A stretch of DNA of 20,606 nt from a virus. Under the pieces are notes generated by a model. It made no database searches. It saw only the letters and a program-made list of their open reading frames with translations, and was not told the origin of the DNA. Of this stretch, positions 5,954 to 15,130 are shown in pieces (the first letter of the stretch is position 1; every line of letters starts with the position of its first letter). The stretch spans positions 1 through 20,606 of IMG/VR virus record IMGVR_UViG_3300021964_000708. One strand, given 5' to 3'. A program made the position numbers and the translations under genes.

Positions 5954-7288
5954 TTACGCTAGGATATTGTCCACACGGAAGATTCTGTAGTATTGGTTAG
6001 TCTTTGCAAGAGCAAGACCATCAGCTGGTGAAGTACCAACGAATGGGTTAGAAGCCATGCCGTAGCGAGTCTTGAAACCAATCTTAGGCTGGAAGCTTTC
6101 TTCTCCAACCGCACGAACCATAGTGAGTGGTACGTATGGGCAGTAGAACAAACCAGCGTCATAAGGATTAGTACCCTTATAACCAACAGTGATGTAATCA
6201 GCTGTTGCATATGGATCGATGTAAACACGAGTACGTCCGTTAAGAACACCAACAAATGTGTTACCAGTGTCGTCAACGTTCAACGTTGTGTTCATAGCTG
6301 GAGCATAGTCGAGCATGCCAGAAGCTGAAAGAGCAGAAGCAACATCTGAAGAACAGATGATGAAGTTGCCCTTACCTCTACGAGTTTCTTTAGCAATCGC
6401 GTTCGCTTCTCTTTCGAGTTGAACGATCAAGCCTTTGAACTTCTCAACAGACCAACGACCATCAGCATCAGTTGAAAGGTCGAACAAGCCAGGAGTACCA
6501 ACGTTTCCAGTTTGTGCACCAAGCTTAGCTTGTGAGTTGATAGTACGGATAACTTCACGGTTGATTTCCGCAAGAATCTCAGTTGACAAGATGTTAGCCA
6601 ACTCAGTTTCAGCATCAAGACCATGAATTGCTTTCAAGTCTTGAGCAAGTTCCAAAGTGTACTCAGCTTTCAACGCTCTTGACTTCGCTGTAACTGTTGC
6701 ACGCTCAATGGTGAATCCCATTTCAGCGAATGATTCGCCAACACCGTCACCCAAAGCTTCAGCTTCTTGAGTTGTGTATGGGTCGATTGCACCACGTGGA
6801 TCTACACGATCGCTATCAACATCTCCAGATGCAGAATCAACACCAGAAAGACCTGATGTATCAGCACCGTTGTAAGATGAAGTTGAAGAATCGCCAGAGA
6901 AGTTTGCAAGCGCTTCGTTAAACAATGCTTCATCACCGTTTGCAGCACCAGCTTTAGTAGTCTTGTAACGTGACTTCATAGCGAAGATCAAGCCAGTAGG
7001 ACCAGACATTGGCTGTACACCACACACGTCATACGCCATCAAGTTAGGCATAGCACGACGTACAAGCGCAATAAGAACAGGGTTCCAGTTTGCAGCTGAA
7101 GCAGTGTTGTTTGCAGGCGCAGCTTCATTTAGTGATTGAGACTGCATAGCTTCTTCATGAAAAGCTTTTTCTTGGTTTTCCAAAACAGCAGCAGTTACTG
7201 CCTTTCTGTGATAATCTGAAATAGAACCAGCTGTTTCTTCGTTTAGAACTGGTGACCATTTCTTGATCAAGTGATCATAAGATTCCAT
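5954..7288 (-). CDS. 23: gp23 major capsid protein
   Basis: A 444-aa T4-type major capsid protein (HK97 fold), the hexamer building block of the head. Diagnostic segments include LMAYDVCGVQPMSGPTGLIF (residues 83-102), the ERATVTAKSRALKAEYTLE region typical of T4 gp23 relatives, EINREVIRTI, and the C-terminal YYRIFRVDNI. A gp21 cleavage site fitting the L/I-x-E rule lies at SLNE^AAP (after residue 55), close to the T4 site, leaving a mature protein of about 389 aa. The ATG at 7288 has a strong AAGGAG seven bases upstream and lies 11 bases after the gp22 stop. Transcription ends at the strong hairpin 48 bases past the stop. No exact late promoter is visible directly upstream, so expression appears to depend on read-through from the promoter before the 66-aa gene. 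Confidence 0.97.
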   Translation of the reverse strand: MESYDHLIKKWSPVLNEETAGSISDYHRKAVTAAVLENQEKAFHEEAMQSQSLNEAAPANNTASAANWNPVLIALVRRAMPNLMAYDVCGVQPMSGPTGLIFAMKSRYKTTKAGAANGDEALFNEALANFSGDSSTSSYNGADTSGLSGVDSASGDVDSDRVDPRGAIDPYTTQEAEALGDGVGESFAEMGFTIERATVTAKSRALKAEYTLELAQDLKAIHGLDAETELANILSTEILAEINREVIRTINSQAKLGAQTGNVGTPGLFDLSTDADGRWSVEKFKGLIVQLEREANAIAKETRRGKGNFIICSSDVASALSASGMLDYAPAMNTTLNVDDTGNTFVGVLNGRTRVYIDPYATADYITVGYKGTNPYDAGLFYCPYVPLTMVRAVGEESFQPKIGFKTRYGMASNPFVGTSPADGLALAKTNQYYRIFRVDNILA

Positions 7289-7299
7289 TATGGGACTCC

Positions 7300-8364
7300 T
7301 TACTTATGGGTAGTTTTTTTAAGGGCTGAGACGTAATTAGCCATTGAACCAGAAGTTTCAATAGTTTCATCATCGTTTTCGTCTGTATCAATTACAGGCG
7401 TCTCTATTGTTTCTTTCTTATCGAAGTATGATTCTTTAACAGTTGCAACTCTTTCAGCGAAAGATTCTGCATCTTCAAAGTCAATATCTTCTACAAGAGA
7501 GTTCAGTTTTTCGACTTGAGTATCTGCAAGGTCCTTTGCCGCTTCGCGAACGATTTCACGACGTTGGAACCATTCCAAAGACTCAGCCATTTCGATAGCT
7601 TGAGCTGTAGTTCTGTTCAATGACTCTTCGAGTTCTTCAACAGTATCTGCCAACTCGTCGACCAGATCGACTTTAGACTCAGGAACATCAACGTAAGATT
7701 CTTCAAATAGATCTTTCAACCCATTCATGAAGTTCTCAGCGATTTCAGCTCTGAGGCCTGATTGAATAGCAACTTGATTGTCTGCCATCCACTGCTCAAC
7801 TACGTAGTTAAGATATGAGTCAACTTTTTCTACGAGATCTGACTTAGTAGTTTCGATTTCTTCAGAAAGTTCTTCTTCATATTTAGCTTCGAGACGATCG
7901 ATTTCTTCTACAAGCTTAGACTTAATAGCGGCTTCAAAAATTGTTTCAGCCTTATTTTTAAACTCTTCTGACAAAGTAGCTTCGTCATTAATAAGAGCGT
8001 TTAAGTCTTCAGAGAAATCAGCTTCATAGTGAATTTCAGTTTGTGCTTCTGCAACAACGCCTTCCTCAGACTCAAAGTCTTCTGCCATTAACTTAGAAAG
8101 AGCAACTGAAAGTTCTTCTCTCTTCATAGCAGAAAGTCTTGTATAAGCGGCATTAATCATACCAGCTTTTGTCTTAGGCATTGGATCTTTCTTGGTGTTA
8201 TCACCTTTGCGCTTTGGCGCAGTTTTACCGGCGTCACCAGCTTTATCCACAGAGGCTACAGACTGAGCTTCAGCGTTCTTAGGATCATGAGCTTCTTCCA
8301 TGACTTCGTTCTCAACGTCATCATGGAGTTCTAGATCTTGATCTTCAGTATATTGATCAGTCAT
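7300..8364 (-). CDS. 22: gp22 prohead core scaffolding protein
   Basis: A 354-aa, extremely acidic, helix-rich protein lying between protease and capsid genes, as T4 gp22 does. It forms the internal core around which gp23 assembles and is later degraded by gp21. The N-terminal 50 residues are acidic and low in hydrophobics, followed by a basic patch (KRKGDNTKKD, residues 51-60) and a segment KTKAGMINAAYTRL. From about residue 85 to 300 it is almost entirely charged amphipathic helix with coiled-coil character (for example EEIDRLEAKYEEELSEEIE). Many L-x-E tripeptides offer protease sites, as expected for a scaffold that is digested. The ATG at 8364 has AGGAG about seven bases upstream; that site overlaps the gp21 stop, the genes being 12 bases apart. 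Identification relies on composition and position, both very characteristic. Confidence 0.92.
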   Translation of the reverse strand: MTDQYTEDQDLELHDDVENEVMEEAHDPKNAEAQSVASVDKAGDAGKTAPKRKGDNTKKDPMPKTKAGMINAAYTRLSAMKREELSVALSKLMAEDFESEEGVVAEAQTEIHYEADFSEDLNALINDEATLSEEFKNKAETIFEAAIKSKLVEEIDRLEAKYEEELSEEIETTKSDLVEKVDSYLNYVVEQWMADNQVAIQSGLRAEIAENFMNGLKDLFEESYVDVPESKVDLVDELADTVEELEESLNRTTAQAIEMAESLEWFQRREIVREAAKDLADTQVEKLNSLVEDIDFEDAESFAERVATVKESYFDKKETIETPVIDTDENDDETIETSGSMANYVSALKKTTHK

Positions 8365-8376
8365 ATTTGACTCCTA

Positions 8377-9033
8377 TTATTTTGATTTGAGTAACGAGAG
8401 GAAATTCTTAAACTCACGAACTTGGACCTCATAAAGGTCTTTCCGCGGAGCTTTCTTAATTTCAGTCTCCATTTGTTCAATTTGTCTAGCTTCGATGATA
8501 CCGTTATTCCATATCCATTCAACACCTTCCATAACTCCATTAACAAAAGCATTAGGTGCAGATGGATCTTGAACAATATCGACAGCGTTGAGCATGAAGT
8601 CGTTACCGACCATCATGGCACCACTGCCTCTTTGCAGACTTCCCATACCACGAGTTGAGACGCCAACCCGGACACCACCATCAAGAAGACCTTCAACGAT
8701 CTTACCCATAGGAGTTGCCAAGATAGTCGCCTTTCCGATAACATCGTTTCCCTTCCATTCAAGGGATTCGATCTTATGCGAAACTTTATCAAGGTTAACC
8801 GTTGGACCTTCAGGGTGATTAAGTTCACCAACGGCTCTACCCTTTGAAACTTGTTCGTCAATATATTTACCAACAGCAGCTTCCATCACCGGCTTTGGAT
8901 ATATACGACCATTTCTATTTTTTTGTTCAGCTGCAGCAAAAACACCTTCAATAGCATATTTCTTTGTGCCATCGCCTTTCGCTTCAACGATACATTCAAT
9001 GCCTTGATCAGTGTATTCTGATATTAGTTTCAT
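8377..9033 (-). CDS. 21: gp21 prohead core protease
   Basis: A 218-aa homologue of the T4 prohead protease, which cleaves scaffold and capsid proteins after L/I-x-E during head maturation. The conserved catalytic elements are visible: GELNHPEGP with His73, and VGVSTRGMG with Ser126, the histidine-serine pair of the phage prohead serine proteases; Asp152 (NAVDIV) may complete the triad by analogy. The N-terminal half contains NRNGRIYPKPVM (residues 39-50), a hallmark of the family. The C-terminal 40 residues are charged and helical and may be lost by self-cleavage. The ATG at 9033 has AAAGGA about eight bases upstream and lies three bases after the preceding stop. Its substrates gp22 and gp23 follow directly. 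Confidence 0.96.
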   Translation of the reverse strand: MKLISEYTDQGIECIVEAKGDGTKKYAIEGVFAAAEQKNRNGRIYPKPVMEAAVGKYIDEQVSKGRAVGELNHPEGPTVNLDKVSHKIESLEWKGNDVIGKATILATPMGKIVEGLLDGGVRVGVSTRGMGSLQRGSGAMMVGNDFMLNAVDIVQDPSAPNAFVNGVMEGVEWIWNNGIIEARQIEQMETEIKKAPRKDLYEVQVREFKNFLSLLKSK

Positions 9034-9036
9034 ATA

Positions 9037-9237
9037 CTATCCTTTAAAGCTTTTAACGAAAGCTTCTGCAGCTTTCATCGCTTCTTTTTCTGAGCGATAA
9101 GCATCTAGGTAATCTCCATCAACATACGCGATGAATTTGCCTTTATCTTTGTGCACCATAATTGATACACCTTTAACTTTTTTATCTGCCACGTGTTCAC
9201 CAGGTGGCATTTTTCTTAGTGATTTAAATGTTTTCAT
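9037..9237 (-). CDS. 66-aa lysine-rich protein, unknown (first gene of head block)
   Basis: A 66-aa basic protein beginning MKTFKSLRKMPPGEHV, with GVSIMVHKDKGKFIAYVDGDYLDAYRSE forming a likely beta hairpin (about residues 23-50, quoted here only in parts: VSIMVHKD, GKFIAYVDG) and a C-terminal helix EKEAMKAAEAFVKSFKG. I do not recognise a named family. It occupies the place of the small prohead core genes 67/68 that precede gene 21 in T4, but T4 gp67 is strongly acidic while this protein is basic, so equivalence is not supported. A late promoter lies 13 bases upstream of the ATG, and no good ribosome binding site is visible in the short leader. It is probably made late with the head proteins. 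Confidence 0.75.
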   Translation of the reverse strand: MKTFKSLRKMPPGEHVADKKVKGVSIMVHKDKGKFIAYVDGDYLDAYRSEKEAMKAAEAFVKSFKG

Positions 9238-9250
9238 ATTTTTACTTAAT

Positions 9251-9258
9251 TATTTATA
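9251..9258 (-). promoter_or_regulatory. T4-type late promoter (TATAAATA) for the head block
   Basis: An exact TATAAATA octamer on the minus strand, 13 bases upstream of the 66-aa gene. It is the only exact late promoter between the large structural gene and gp23, so it probably drives the 66-aa gene, gp21, gp22 and gp23. With T4 spacing the leader would be about eight bases and lacks a Shine-Dalgarno-like sequence. Confidence 0.8.
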
Positions 9259-9339
9259 AGAATTAATTTTTCCAGATTTAATTAAATCGCCACTCGCTTC
9301 AGTTCGACTAATTTGCTAATACTACGAACTTTACTCATA

Positions 9340-12300
9340 TCACGCCTGTGATTCAGACCAAGATATTCTACCTTGAACTGATAACGGATTCGCCACAGTA
9401 ACGGTTGATGGATCTTCTTTTAGTTTTGCTACAACTGTAAGAATATCTGGTCCGTCTGGGAACGTACCATCCCCGCCCAATATTGAATTACCCAATGTTG
9501 CAACTTCACCTAAAGACTTTGCAGTTAGTACTGCGGTTCGATCACTACCTGTTGAACCCTGTGCATTAAAGCTAAATACTACAGTTCCGCCAGAAATGGT
9601 ATCTGATGATCCATGATAAATTAGCTGTGATAGCGATGGATTTTCAACTCGTGCCCATTGATTTGAGTTCAATTGTCCGTTTAATCTTAATTCAACCTCT
9701 AAGCCGTGTGTAGTCAAAATGTCAACTTCATTTAGAATTAGCTGCATTCTATTAATAATTTCTCTTTCACCTAGTGACCCAGGTGTATTAGTGTCTACCG
9801 AAGGAGCTAGCCGAATACTAATAACCGGAATATCCTTTGTTATAGATGCTAATGACGCGTCATTATTAGTATTTGTGGCAGATCCTGTAGATATAGTAAC
9901 GCTATATTGGCCCTCGGCTTGATTTTCAGCAGTGATTCGTTGATTAATAACTAGTAAGTCACGAATAGCTTTAGAAGAAGTCCTTGGATTATCATTATTA
10001 TCTCCTTCATATGACTCTATACTTGGAATATATGGTTGTTGTGGGAAGACATCCGGATCATCTGGATTTGCTAGTTCTGTACCTTCTGCCAAATGCGGAC
10101 CAGAAATACTCATACCAGCAGCAAAACTGTTAAAAGTAGGACTAGTACTTGATAGTTCGAGCGCATATCCAATTTTTCTATATTGGCGACCAATTAGTGT
10201 GTTATACCTATCGTTATCTTCAGCCCGAGCCGTTACTGTTACGGTTACATCACCGGATGAATCCGCATCTTGATTCAATAGTGTAGTAGTTAACGAGTTA
10301 GCAGTAAATACATATGCTTTATCATCATCAAACCGGCCATCCATAATTACAGAAGTACCCCAATGCGCTAAAGCAGGGACATAAGTAGGAGCTCCTTTAT
10401 TTGCTAGCTCATATCTAGCAGGCATATTACCAGATCGCATATACGCTTCAGTTTCAAAGTTACCATGCACAAATTCATGAACATATTTTACTACGCCATG
10501 TTGATCTTTAAATCCAAATCGTACTTTACCTGCACCATACCATGAGTAATCAATGTACGCCATTTGGATTTTACTAAGATCAAGTCTAAACCCGGATTTT
10601 CCAGTACCATCGCATTTATCCAAATTCCATTCTGTTTGAGATACCTTACGATCGGTTATCTTAGTTATAATTACATTTTCAGCTGCAGTACCACGATAAG
10701 AAGGAAGAATATTAAGTTGGACATCACTTGGAATTCTAGTGATTATATATGTTTGTCCTTTAATTACAATACTTTCACCAACCGTTAATTGCTGTGTAAA
10801 TTTAGTATTTGTGCCAAAAACTGCACCAGATTTAAATTGTACTGATGAAGTTCCGCTAATTTGTTTTGTAGCACTTCTAATACAACATAACAATTCTGAA
10901 CCGTTAAATTCATAGAATAAACCATTCTGATCATCAAATAGTCCGCATCTTAACGAGCAATTATTCCAATTATCCACATAATATTCTGGTCTTCCAGTTG
11001 CAAATTGATCACTAGGAACACCATCTAATTTTACATTAAATGAATAATCGCTAGCACTAATTACTCGGTGATTACCATTCCAGTAATCATTACCGTTATT
11101 AGCATTTTTAATAACTATATTTACGTTATCCGACGAATCTGTTATGTTAATTCTATGCGGATCACGCGTAGTAATTGTTGCAACCGAGTCAGCCCTAGTT
11201 AATGATTCAATATCTACAGTTGGTTTAAAGTTAACAGCAAATGATACCTGAATTCCTTTACCAGATTGGTATCTAAAATACTTACGCGTCTGCCGTATCA
11301 TTTTACTATCGGGGTTTGTTGATGGGATCAATTCGACACCACCGTCATATGGTCTATGTAATGCAAATCCATCAGCTCTAACTAATAATTTAGATCTTAC
11401 TGAGTATTTTGCATTAGATATATCACTATCAACGTTTTCAGTTAATTGCAAAATATTAGGAGAGTTAACGTAATCAATAGTACCTTCAATTGTTTTTCCG
11501 GCATTTAGCTGAAGAGCAATAGTAGGAAGACTACCAGCACTCGTAATATCAACAGCATTAGTTCCAGCTATGGCTTCAGCGACAGTATTATGCAATTTAT
11601 AGGTATTATCGGTCAATTGACTAGCATAATATCTATTACTATCTGTTAGTCCACCAACAACTCCTGTTGGTATAACGCTTATACCATCTGTATAAAGACT
11701 AGATGATATAGAATCTAGATTACTATCTGCTGTAAAAATATCAGTTGTAGTATTCCAAGCTCCGCTTAAAGTTTTAATTTTCGGTGAAACATAGATATCA
11801 AATCTATCACCAGCGCGGAATAACGAAGTAAATGCCGTATCTGTTCCTCTTACAATATTGTCACCTGAAGAGATATCAATTGATCCAATGCCTGGTGTTT
11901 CTCCAACAATAGACGTACCAGTTAAAACGACAGATCCATTTCCAGATGAATCAAATGTAATATATGCATTTTCAGAATCTAATGCTTGGGCTTCGGTAGA
12001 CGCTAATCTAAACCAATCTTTACTTATTCTTTTAGTATAATACGTATTATTATTATCAATATTTCCAAGTACTGTACCAGAAGCTTGTTCGTATAATAGC
12101 GAATTGCCTGTAATATAACCGTGATTTTGCAAGTTAATAGCATTTAAATTTAAATCAATATCTTGCTCTAAACTAATTGATTGTGTTCTGCGTAATACCT
12201 GACCGCTATTTCGTAATGTGAAAATTGGTATTCCATTAGATTCATACGAAGAATCTAGATTATACACACCATCTGCAGCACCTACGAAATTAGCTATAAG

Positions 12301-14859
12301 ATTATGTGTACCAGAATCAACTCCGGTAATATCAACCATAGTAGTTCTTTGTAACTTAAACGTACCTGCTGCAGTTGGCCGAGTAAAAGATAGCTGGTTA
12401 ATACTATTAACTCTATCAGAATCAGTGTAGTATAAAGTAATAAGATTTCCAGCTTTGTTAATAAAATAATAGTTTCCGGATGTTATTCCAGATTGTGCTG
12501 GTCCGGTAAGTTGAGTAGCTTTTATAATATTACCACTAGAGAAATTATTATTTGAACTAAAAATATTACCAGTAACTGTATCAATTCTAGGATCAGAGAC
12601 GGAAGAATTTTGATCAACTATTATTTGGGCTGAATCTAATCCAGTAGGTGTAGTAGCTAATTTGAAAAAATCACCAGCCTTATCATAAATATAGTAAGTA
12701 GTATCATCAGTAAGCCCTGGTATATTAGTTGCTCCATTATTATTGTATTTAACCGGATCTCCATTACTAAATGTATTATTAGCTATTCGAATAGTATCAT
12801 TATTTTCATTAACCGTGAATCCGGTGACTTGAATTTGTAAGTCGAGAGATCCGCCATCAGTAAAGTTAATATCGTTTCCGCCGGCGGCAGAGCGAAGGCC
12901 AAATCGATTTTCATTTATATAGCGAACTGTATATGTGCCATTCTGATTAACACCTGTTGGTAAAGTTCCGGCTAATGCAGTAATTGTAATTTCCGCACCT
13001 TCGCTAAATCCGTGATTTTGAATATAAAAAGAATTTCCGGTTTCAGATCTTTCCATTGGAGCGAATTGCATGTATTGCCATGCTGGTTCGCTATCTGGGC
13101 TGGCGTCGGTCGATCTAGACCTAGTTGTTCTTTGATACGTATCTGTCGGACTATTTGCTATTCTAAATAATTGCCAGTTATTATTTACTCCAATTGTTGA
13201 GCTTAAAGCACCTTGATAATTGTAATGTAAATATCCTCTACGTTGAGTACCAGGTAAATCCATATACAAAAATTGTGGGTTTTTATCTGTTATAGGTGAA
13301 GTATCTGCTGGCCAATATCTCCCAAATAGGGTCCAATAATCTAAAAACGTAGCCCATCTTTCTACATTAGCATTTGCAAAAATCTGTCTAACTGCCGCGA
13401 CATTTGTCGTTCCAAATTGATTATTATCTACAAACGAATGCCAATAAGTAGTATACGCTGAATTGGATAAGTATCCTGTGAGTGTAATATAAAAACATGA
13501 TTTTGTATTACCGTTTGATCTACCAGCATTATTATGGGCACTTGCTAGGTATCCAGTGTTAGTGCTATTAAACCGCGTAAAAAGTCTAATAGTATTAGCA
13601 TCATAAATCCTAGCCCAATAACTTGCATTAGAAACGTTAAGGGTCGTGTTTCCAATTGAATTTGGTACAAAATTTGATAATCCAGTAGCATTTGCACCCG
13701 GTTGATACCGCAAGGCAACAACATATGCTGACGAATTTGAAGATGACATAGGAACACCATGGCCATTAGGAAAATAGAGTTCCGAGTATCGACCACCAAA
13801 TAATCTAATTTCATAATCTTCTTCATTAACAAAAATCGCATGCGTACATGCGAAACCAAGTGCTGAAGCGCTTAATGTATTAACTGGCTTCCATGCAAAA
13901 GGTTGAACCATTCCATATGCCCAGTCGTTATTTTCACCGGTAGCTACGTTATTTACTTGAGATGTTTTTGTAATAATAGCAGCATTTACAGGATCAACTT
14001 GCGTGCTATCGCCAGAAAAATTTAAACTAGCTTTAGCAAAACTATTTGTCAAGAAGAAACTAGTATTTGTATTAAAATTAGTAGGAAACTGAGTTCGAAC
14101 CATAATTTTTGACGATTCATTTTCATCGGTAGTAACAGCTGATATTGATTGCAAATCAAATTCTGTCCCTTGGTAAATATTAGCAACAAAAACTTGAGTA
14201 TATGTTTCAGTAATATCAGATGAACTAGTCGCGAATCCTTTAGATTTGTATTCAAATGTAGTATCATTTTGTACTGCAGTAACAACAAATCCGCCATTTG
14301 CTAAATTTGAAGTTGTGCCTTGTACTAAAATAGGGGTTCCTCTAGATAGATTATGAGCATCTGCGCATGTAACAGTTACAAGATCAGATCCATTTCTAGT
14401 CGCCATACTAGTAACATTTAAACTAATATCACCATTGCGGCTAAAAAAAGTAGGAATATTTTTAACTAACTCTAAGGTTTCCCACTTAGTTGACTGTAAA
14501 CCATATTCAAAGTCAGTATCAATTAGGTTTTCTGGTTGGGAAACTCGAATTTTTGAAACAGGATCAGTGTAAGTTTCAGCAAACTCAACAACCGTGGCAT
14601 CATCTTCAATAAATACCTGAAGTTTATTAGAATCAGCCATCGCTGAAGTATCTTTTTGAAGCGTAATAGTTGTTTTAGTTTGATCATAGTCAAAGGAAAT
14701 ATTTGAAATTCCAGCATTTCTATCATTGAATGCAAAAATTCCTTCGCCATCAGTAACATTAGTAATTAATAAAAATCTATCTTGAGATAGAATTTCGTTA
14801 AAAGTGATTTTATTTGAGTCTGCGTTAAACTCATAATCATGAACTAGTCTTTTACCCAT
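9340..14859 (-). CDS. Very large virion structural protein (1839 aa), marine T4-like type
   Basis: A beta-rich structural protein whose N-terminus (MGKRLVHDYEFNADSNKITF) and following NLIDTDFEYGLQSTKWETLEL (about residues 138-158) match the large virion structural proteins of marine T4-like phages as I remember them. The middle (about 170-1150) is an array of degenerate units of the type 'HG(F/Y)..G..(V/I).Y ... YY ... FKLA', for example around the TTYYIYDKAGDFFKLA and NNTYYTKRISKDWFRLA segments. Near 1333-1390 is a conserved SGTSSVQFKSGAVFGTNTKF domain, and near 1430-1450 QMAYIDYSWYGAGKVRFGF with EAYMRSGNMPARYE. The last 250 residues form a separate region. It probably belongs to the tail, baseplate or fibre apparatus; which is not determined. 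The ATG at 14859 has AGGAT seven bases upstream, eight bases after the 77-aa gene, with which it shares a late promoter. It occupies the place where T4 has the portal gene 20. Confidence 0.88.
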   Translation of the reverse strand: MGKRLVHDYEFNADSNKITFNEILSQDRFLLITNVTDGEGIFAFNDRNAGISNISFDYDQTKTTITLQKDTSAMADSNKLQVFIEDDATVVEFAETYTDPVSKIRVSQPENLIDTDFEYGLQSTKWETLELVKNIPTFFSRNGDISLNVTSMATRNGSDLVTVTCADAHNLSRGTPILVQGTTSNLANGGFVVTAVQNDTTFEYKSKGFATSSSDITETYTQVFVANIYQGTEFDLQSISAVTTDENESSKIMVRTQFPTNFNTNTSFFLTNSFAKASLNFSGDSTQVDPVNAAIITKTSQVNNVATGENNDWAYGMVQPFAWKPVNTLSASALGFACTHAIFVNEEDYEIRLFGGRYSELYFPNGHGVPMSSSNSSAYVVALRYQPGANATGLSNFVPNSIGNTTLNVSNASYWARIYDANTIRLFTRFNSTNTGYLASAHNNAGRSNGNTKSCFYITLTGYLSNSAYTTYWHSFVDNNQFGTTNVAAVRQIFANANVERWATFLDYWTLFGRYWPADTSPITDKNPQFLYMDLPGTQRRGYLHYNYQGALSSTIGVNNNWQLFRIANSPTDTYQRTTRSRSTDASPDSEPAWQYMQFAPMERSETGNSFYIQNHGFSEGAEITITALAGTLPTGVNQNGTYTVRYINENRFGLRSAAGGNDINFTDGGSLDLQIQVTGFTVNENNDTIRIANNTFSNGDPVKYNNNGATNIPGLTDDTTYYIYDKAGDFFKLATTPTGLDSAQIIVDQNSSVSDPRIDTVTGNIFSSNNNFSSGNIIKATQLTGPAQSGITSGNYYFINKAGNLITLYYTDSDRVNSINQLSFTRPTAAGTFKLQRTTMVDITGVDSGTHNLIANFVGAADGVYNLDSSYESNGIPIFTLRNSGQVLRRTQSISLEQDIDLNLNAINLQNHGYITGNSLLYEQASGTVLGNIDNNNTYYTKRISKDWFRLASTEAQALDSENAYITFDSSGNGSVVLTGTSIVGETPGIGSIDISSGDNIVRGTDTAFTSLFRAGDRFDIYVSPKIKTLSGAWNTTTDIFTADSNLDSISSSLYTDGISVIPTGVVGGLTDSNRYYASQLTDNTYKLHNTVAEAIAGTNAVDITSAGSLPTIALQLNAGKTIEGTIDYVNSPNILQLTENVDSDISNAKYSVRSKLLVRADGFALHRPYDGGVELIPSTNPDSKMIRQTRKYFRYQSGKGIQVSFAVNFKPTVDIESLTRADSVATITTRDPHRINITDSSDNVNIVIKNANNGNDYWNGNHRVISASDYSFNVKLDGVPSDQFATGRPEYYVDNWNNCSLRCGLFDDQNGLFYEFNGSELLCCIRSATKQISGTSSVQFKSGAVFGTNTKFTQQLTVGESIVIKGQTYIITRIPSDVQLNILPSYRGTAAENVIITKITDRKVSQTEWNLDKCDGTGKSGFRLDLSKIQMAYIDYSWYGAGKVRFGFKDQHGVVKYVHEFVHGNFETEAYMRSGNMPARYELANKGAPTYVPALAHWGTSVIMDGRFDDDKAYVFTANSLTTTLLNQDADSSGDVTVTVTARAEDNDRYNTLIGRQYRKIGYALELSSTSPTFNSFAAGMSISGPHLAEGTELANPDDPDVFPQQPYIPSIESYEGDNNDNPRTSSKAIRDLLVINQRITAENQAEGQYSVTISTGSATNTNNDASLASITKDIPVISIRLAPSVDTNTPGSLGEREIINRMQLILNEVDILTTHGLEVELRLNGQLNSNQWARVENPSLSQLIYHGSSDTISGGTVVFSFNAQGSTGSDRTAVLTAKSLGEVATLGNSILGGDGTFPDGPDILTVVAKLKEDPSTVTVANPLSVQGRISWSESQA

Positions 14860-14867
14860 TTTCTATC

Positions 14868-15101
14868 CTATATTCCTAAAGCAACTGCTAAAACAGTTGC
14901 TTCTTCTTTTGAGACCATAGTTTTTGTTATAATATTACCGTTTTCGTCAATTTGATCCATAGTTCCATCTGGGTGGAAAATCATTGTCTCACCGGTAGAA
15001 TCTGAAATTACTAATTGGGCTGCAGCACCAGGACGAGCAGTCTCTGACGTTTCTACGAATGCCGCCACTCTACTAAATGCTCTGTTCTTTGATAGTGCCA
15101 T
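14868..15101 (-). CDS. 77-aa protein of unknown function
   Basis: A 77-aa protein beginning MALSKNRAFSRVAAFVETSE. The first 20 or so residues look helical and basic; then follows a short beta-rich stretch (AAQLVISDSTGETMIFHPDG, about residues 26-45) and acidic 'DQIDENGN', ending in a small hydrophobic helix (EEATVLAVALGI). I do not recognise it. It is the first gene behind a perfect late promoter, with a good GGAG site about seven bases before the ATG, and lies eight bases before the 1839-aa structural gene, so it is probably a minor virion or assembly protein working with that product. No signal peptide or membrane segment is apparent. Confidence 0.8.
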   Translation of the reverse strand: MALSKNRAFSRVAAFVETSETARPGAAAQLVISDSTGETMIFHPDGTMDQIDENGNIITKTMVSKEEATVLAVALGI

Positions 15102-15122
15102 TGTATTTCTCCGAATTTATTC

Positions 15123-15130
15123 TATTTATA
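15123..15130 (-). promoter_or_regulatory. T4-type late promoter (TATAAATA)
   Basis: An exact TATAAATA octamer on the minus strand, 21 bases upstream of the 77-aa gene. With T4 spacing the transcript would begin near 15117, leaving a 16-base leader that includes GGAG, a conventional arrangement. It should drive the 77-aa gene and the 1839-aa structural gene. No terminator hairpin is visible between the 411-aa gene and this promoter, so read-through from upstream is also possible. Confidence 0.85.
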
